Assembly (NCBI RefSeq): GCF_030656115.1
Contig: NZ_JAUSOO010000071.1
Coordinates: 1 to 34,220, forward strand
Source: Hydrogenophaga sp.
GTDB lineage: Bacteria; Pseudomonadota; Gammaproteobacteria; Burkholderiales; Burkholderiaceae_C
DNA: 34,220 nt
Direction: 5' to 3'
Below are positions 33,918-34,220 of this stretch, piece after piece. The notes under the pieces are model-generated. The model searched no databases, was not told where the DNA came from, and saw only the letters and a program-made list of their open reading frames with translations. How positions within the stretch are numbered: the first letter of the stretch is position 1; each line of letters begins with the position of its first letter. The position numbers were made by a program, and so were the translations under genes.

Positions 33918-34220
33918 TCAGGCAGCCAGCGCAAACCGCTCGTCGTTTTGGGTCAACGCGGGCTTGTTTTGTGCCGTCCATCCTATGCAGGCCTGCCACA
34001 CGGTTTTGGGTATGGGCTTGGCGCCGCGCAGGTAGTAACACAGCATCCGGCGCGACAGGCCAATGGCTTGTGCGCCTTGCTCTTGGGTCAGTTGGTTGTC
34101 GTGCAGCCAATGGATCAGGAACTCATGCCCAATACCGCCCGCCTGCTCGGTGGCCAGATGGCGCAGGTTGTCCGTACCCATGTCGATGGCATCGTCAACC
34201 CACACCACCGAGGTGCCACA
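33918..34220 (-). CDS. DUF2442-like/HTH protein, 5' end outside the window
   Basis: The reading frame is open to the window edge, so the GTG at 34208 need not be the start. About 100 residues are visible. The first part, VVWVDDAIDMGTDNLRHLA, resembles the end of DUF2442 domains (strand with W, then D-x-x-x-D-x-L). The second part is a helix-turn-helix, FLIHWLHDNQLTQEQGAQAIGLSRRMLCYYLRGAKPIPKT (two consecutive helices plus recognition helix). DUF2442 proteins often accompany DUF4160 proteins in toxin-antitoxin-like pairs, so an upstream partner may lie just outside. It is on the same strand as the Bro-N gene, 181 bases ahead of it; that gap holds no clear promoter. Confidence 0.65.
   Translation of the reverse strand, partial: CGTSVVWVDDAIDMGTDNLRHLATEQAGGIGHEFLIHWLHDNQLTQEQGAQAIGLSRRMLCYYLRGAKPIPKTVWQACIGWTAQNKPALTQNDERFALAA

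Noticed and set aside
33610..34110. 166-codon minus-strand open frame upstream of and overlapping the Bro-N gene
   Set aside because: It crosses two better-supported genes in another frame and has no recognisable fold or ribosome binding site.

Overview
The window looks like a chromosomal segment of a high-GC betaproteobacterium, most plausibly Comamonadaceae (Hydrogenophaga/Acidovorax-like). This rests on the GC-rich codon use, the liu gene order, the duplicated 2,115-residue UvrA, and a GC-rich inverted-repeat family of a kind I associate with these genomes. The taxonomic call is inference.

Region 1 (1-10875) is a leucine/isovalerate degradation cluster in the order liuB (3-methylcrotonyl-CoA carboxylase beta, 5' end outside the window), liuC (methylglutaconyl-CoA hydratase), liuD (biotin-carrying alpha subunit) and liuE (HMG-CoA lyase). 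Every junction is interrupted. A VapBC pair and a DinB-like gene lie between B and C. A lower-GC ATPase + TOPRIM pair resembling split OLD/PARIS-type defence systems lies between C and D. A GhrA-like reductase, a small membrane protein and a wHTH-nucleotidyltransferase/HEPN pair lie between D and E. Three separate two-gene toxin or defence-like modules therefore sit inside one catabolic operon.

Region 2 (10881-13035) is a forward run: LysE-type exporter, YbaK-like deacylase, DUF1289 protein and DsbA-fold isomerase. The last three are joined by 4-nt ATGA overlaps.

Region 3 (13086-16396, minus strand) is a complete ectABCD operon for ectoine and 5-hydroxyectoine, with no ectR or ask gene in view.

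Region 4 (16861-22598) holds a ModE-like-HTH/periplasmic-binding-fold regulator divergent from a two-gene NAD-dependent Mo/W formate dehydrogenase: a NuoE-NuoF fusion beta subunit and a catalytic alpha subunit with a Cys-His active site.

Region 5 (22917-26108) holds a universal stress protein, a diguanylate cyclase with a periplasmic solute-sensing domain, and an orphan branched-chain-amino-acid-type solute-binding protein on the opposite strand.

Region 6 (26318-34220) holds a fused double UvrA with four ABC ATPase modules. Its linkers carry three copies of a paired inverted-repeat element plus a fourth unrelated palindromic insert, all translated in frame; a half-unit-like element also lies inside liuD. 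Downstream is a double-hairpin structure built from four alternating copies of one core motif, then a convergent Bro-N protein and a DUF2442-like/HTH protein that runs off the edge.

I saw no rRNA, tRNA, CRISPR array, transposase or integrase gene.
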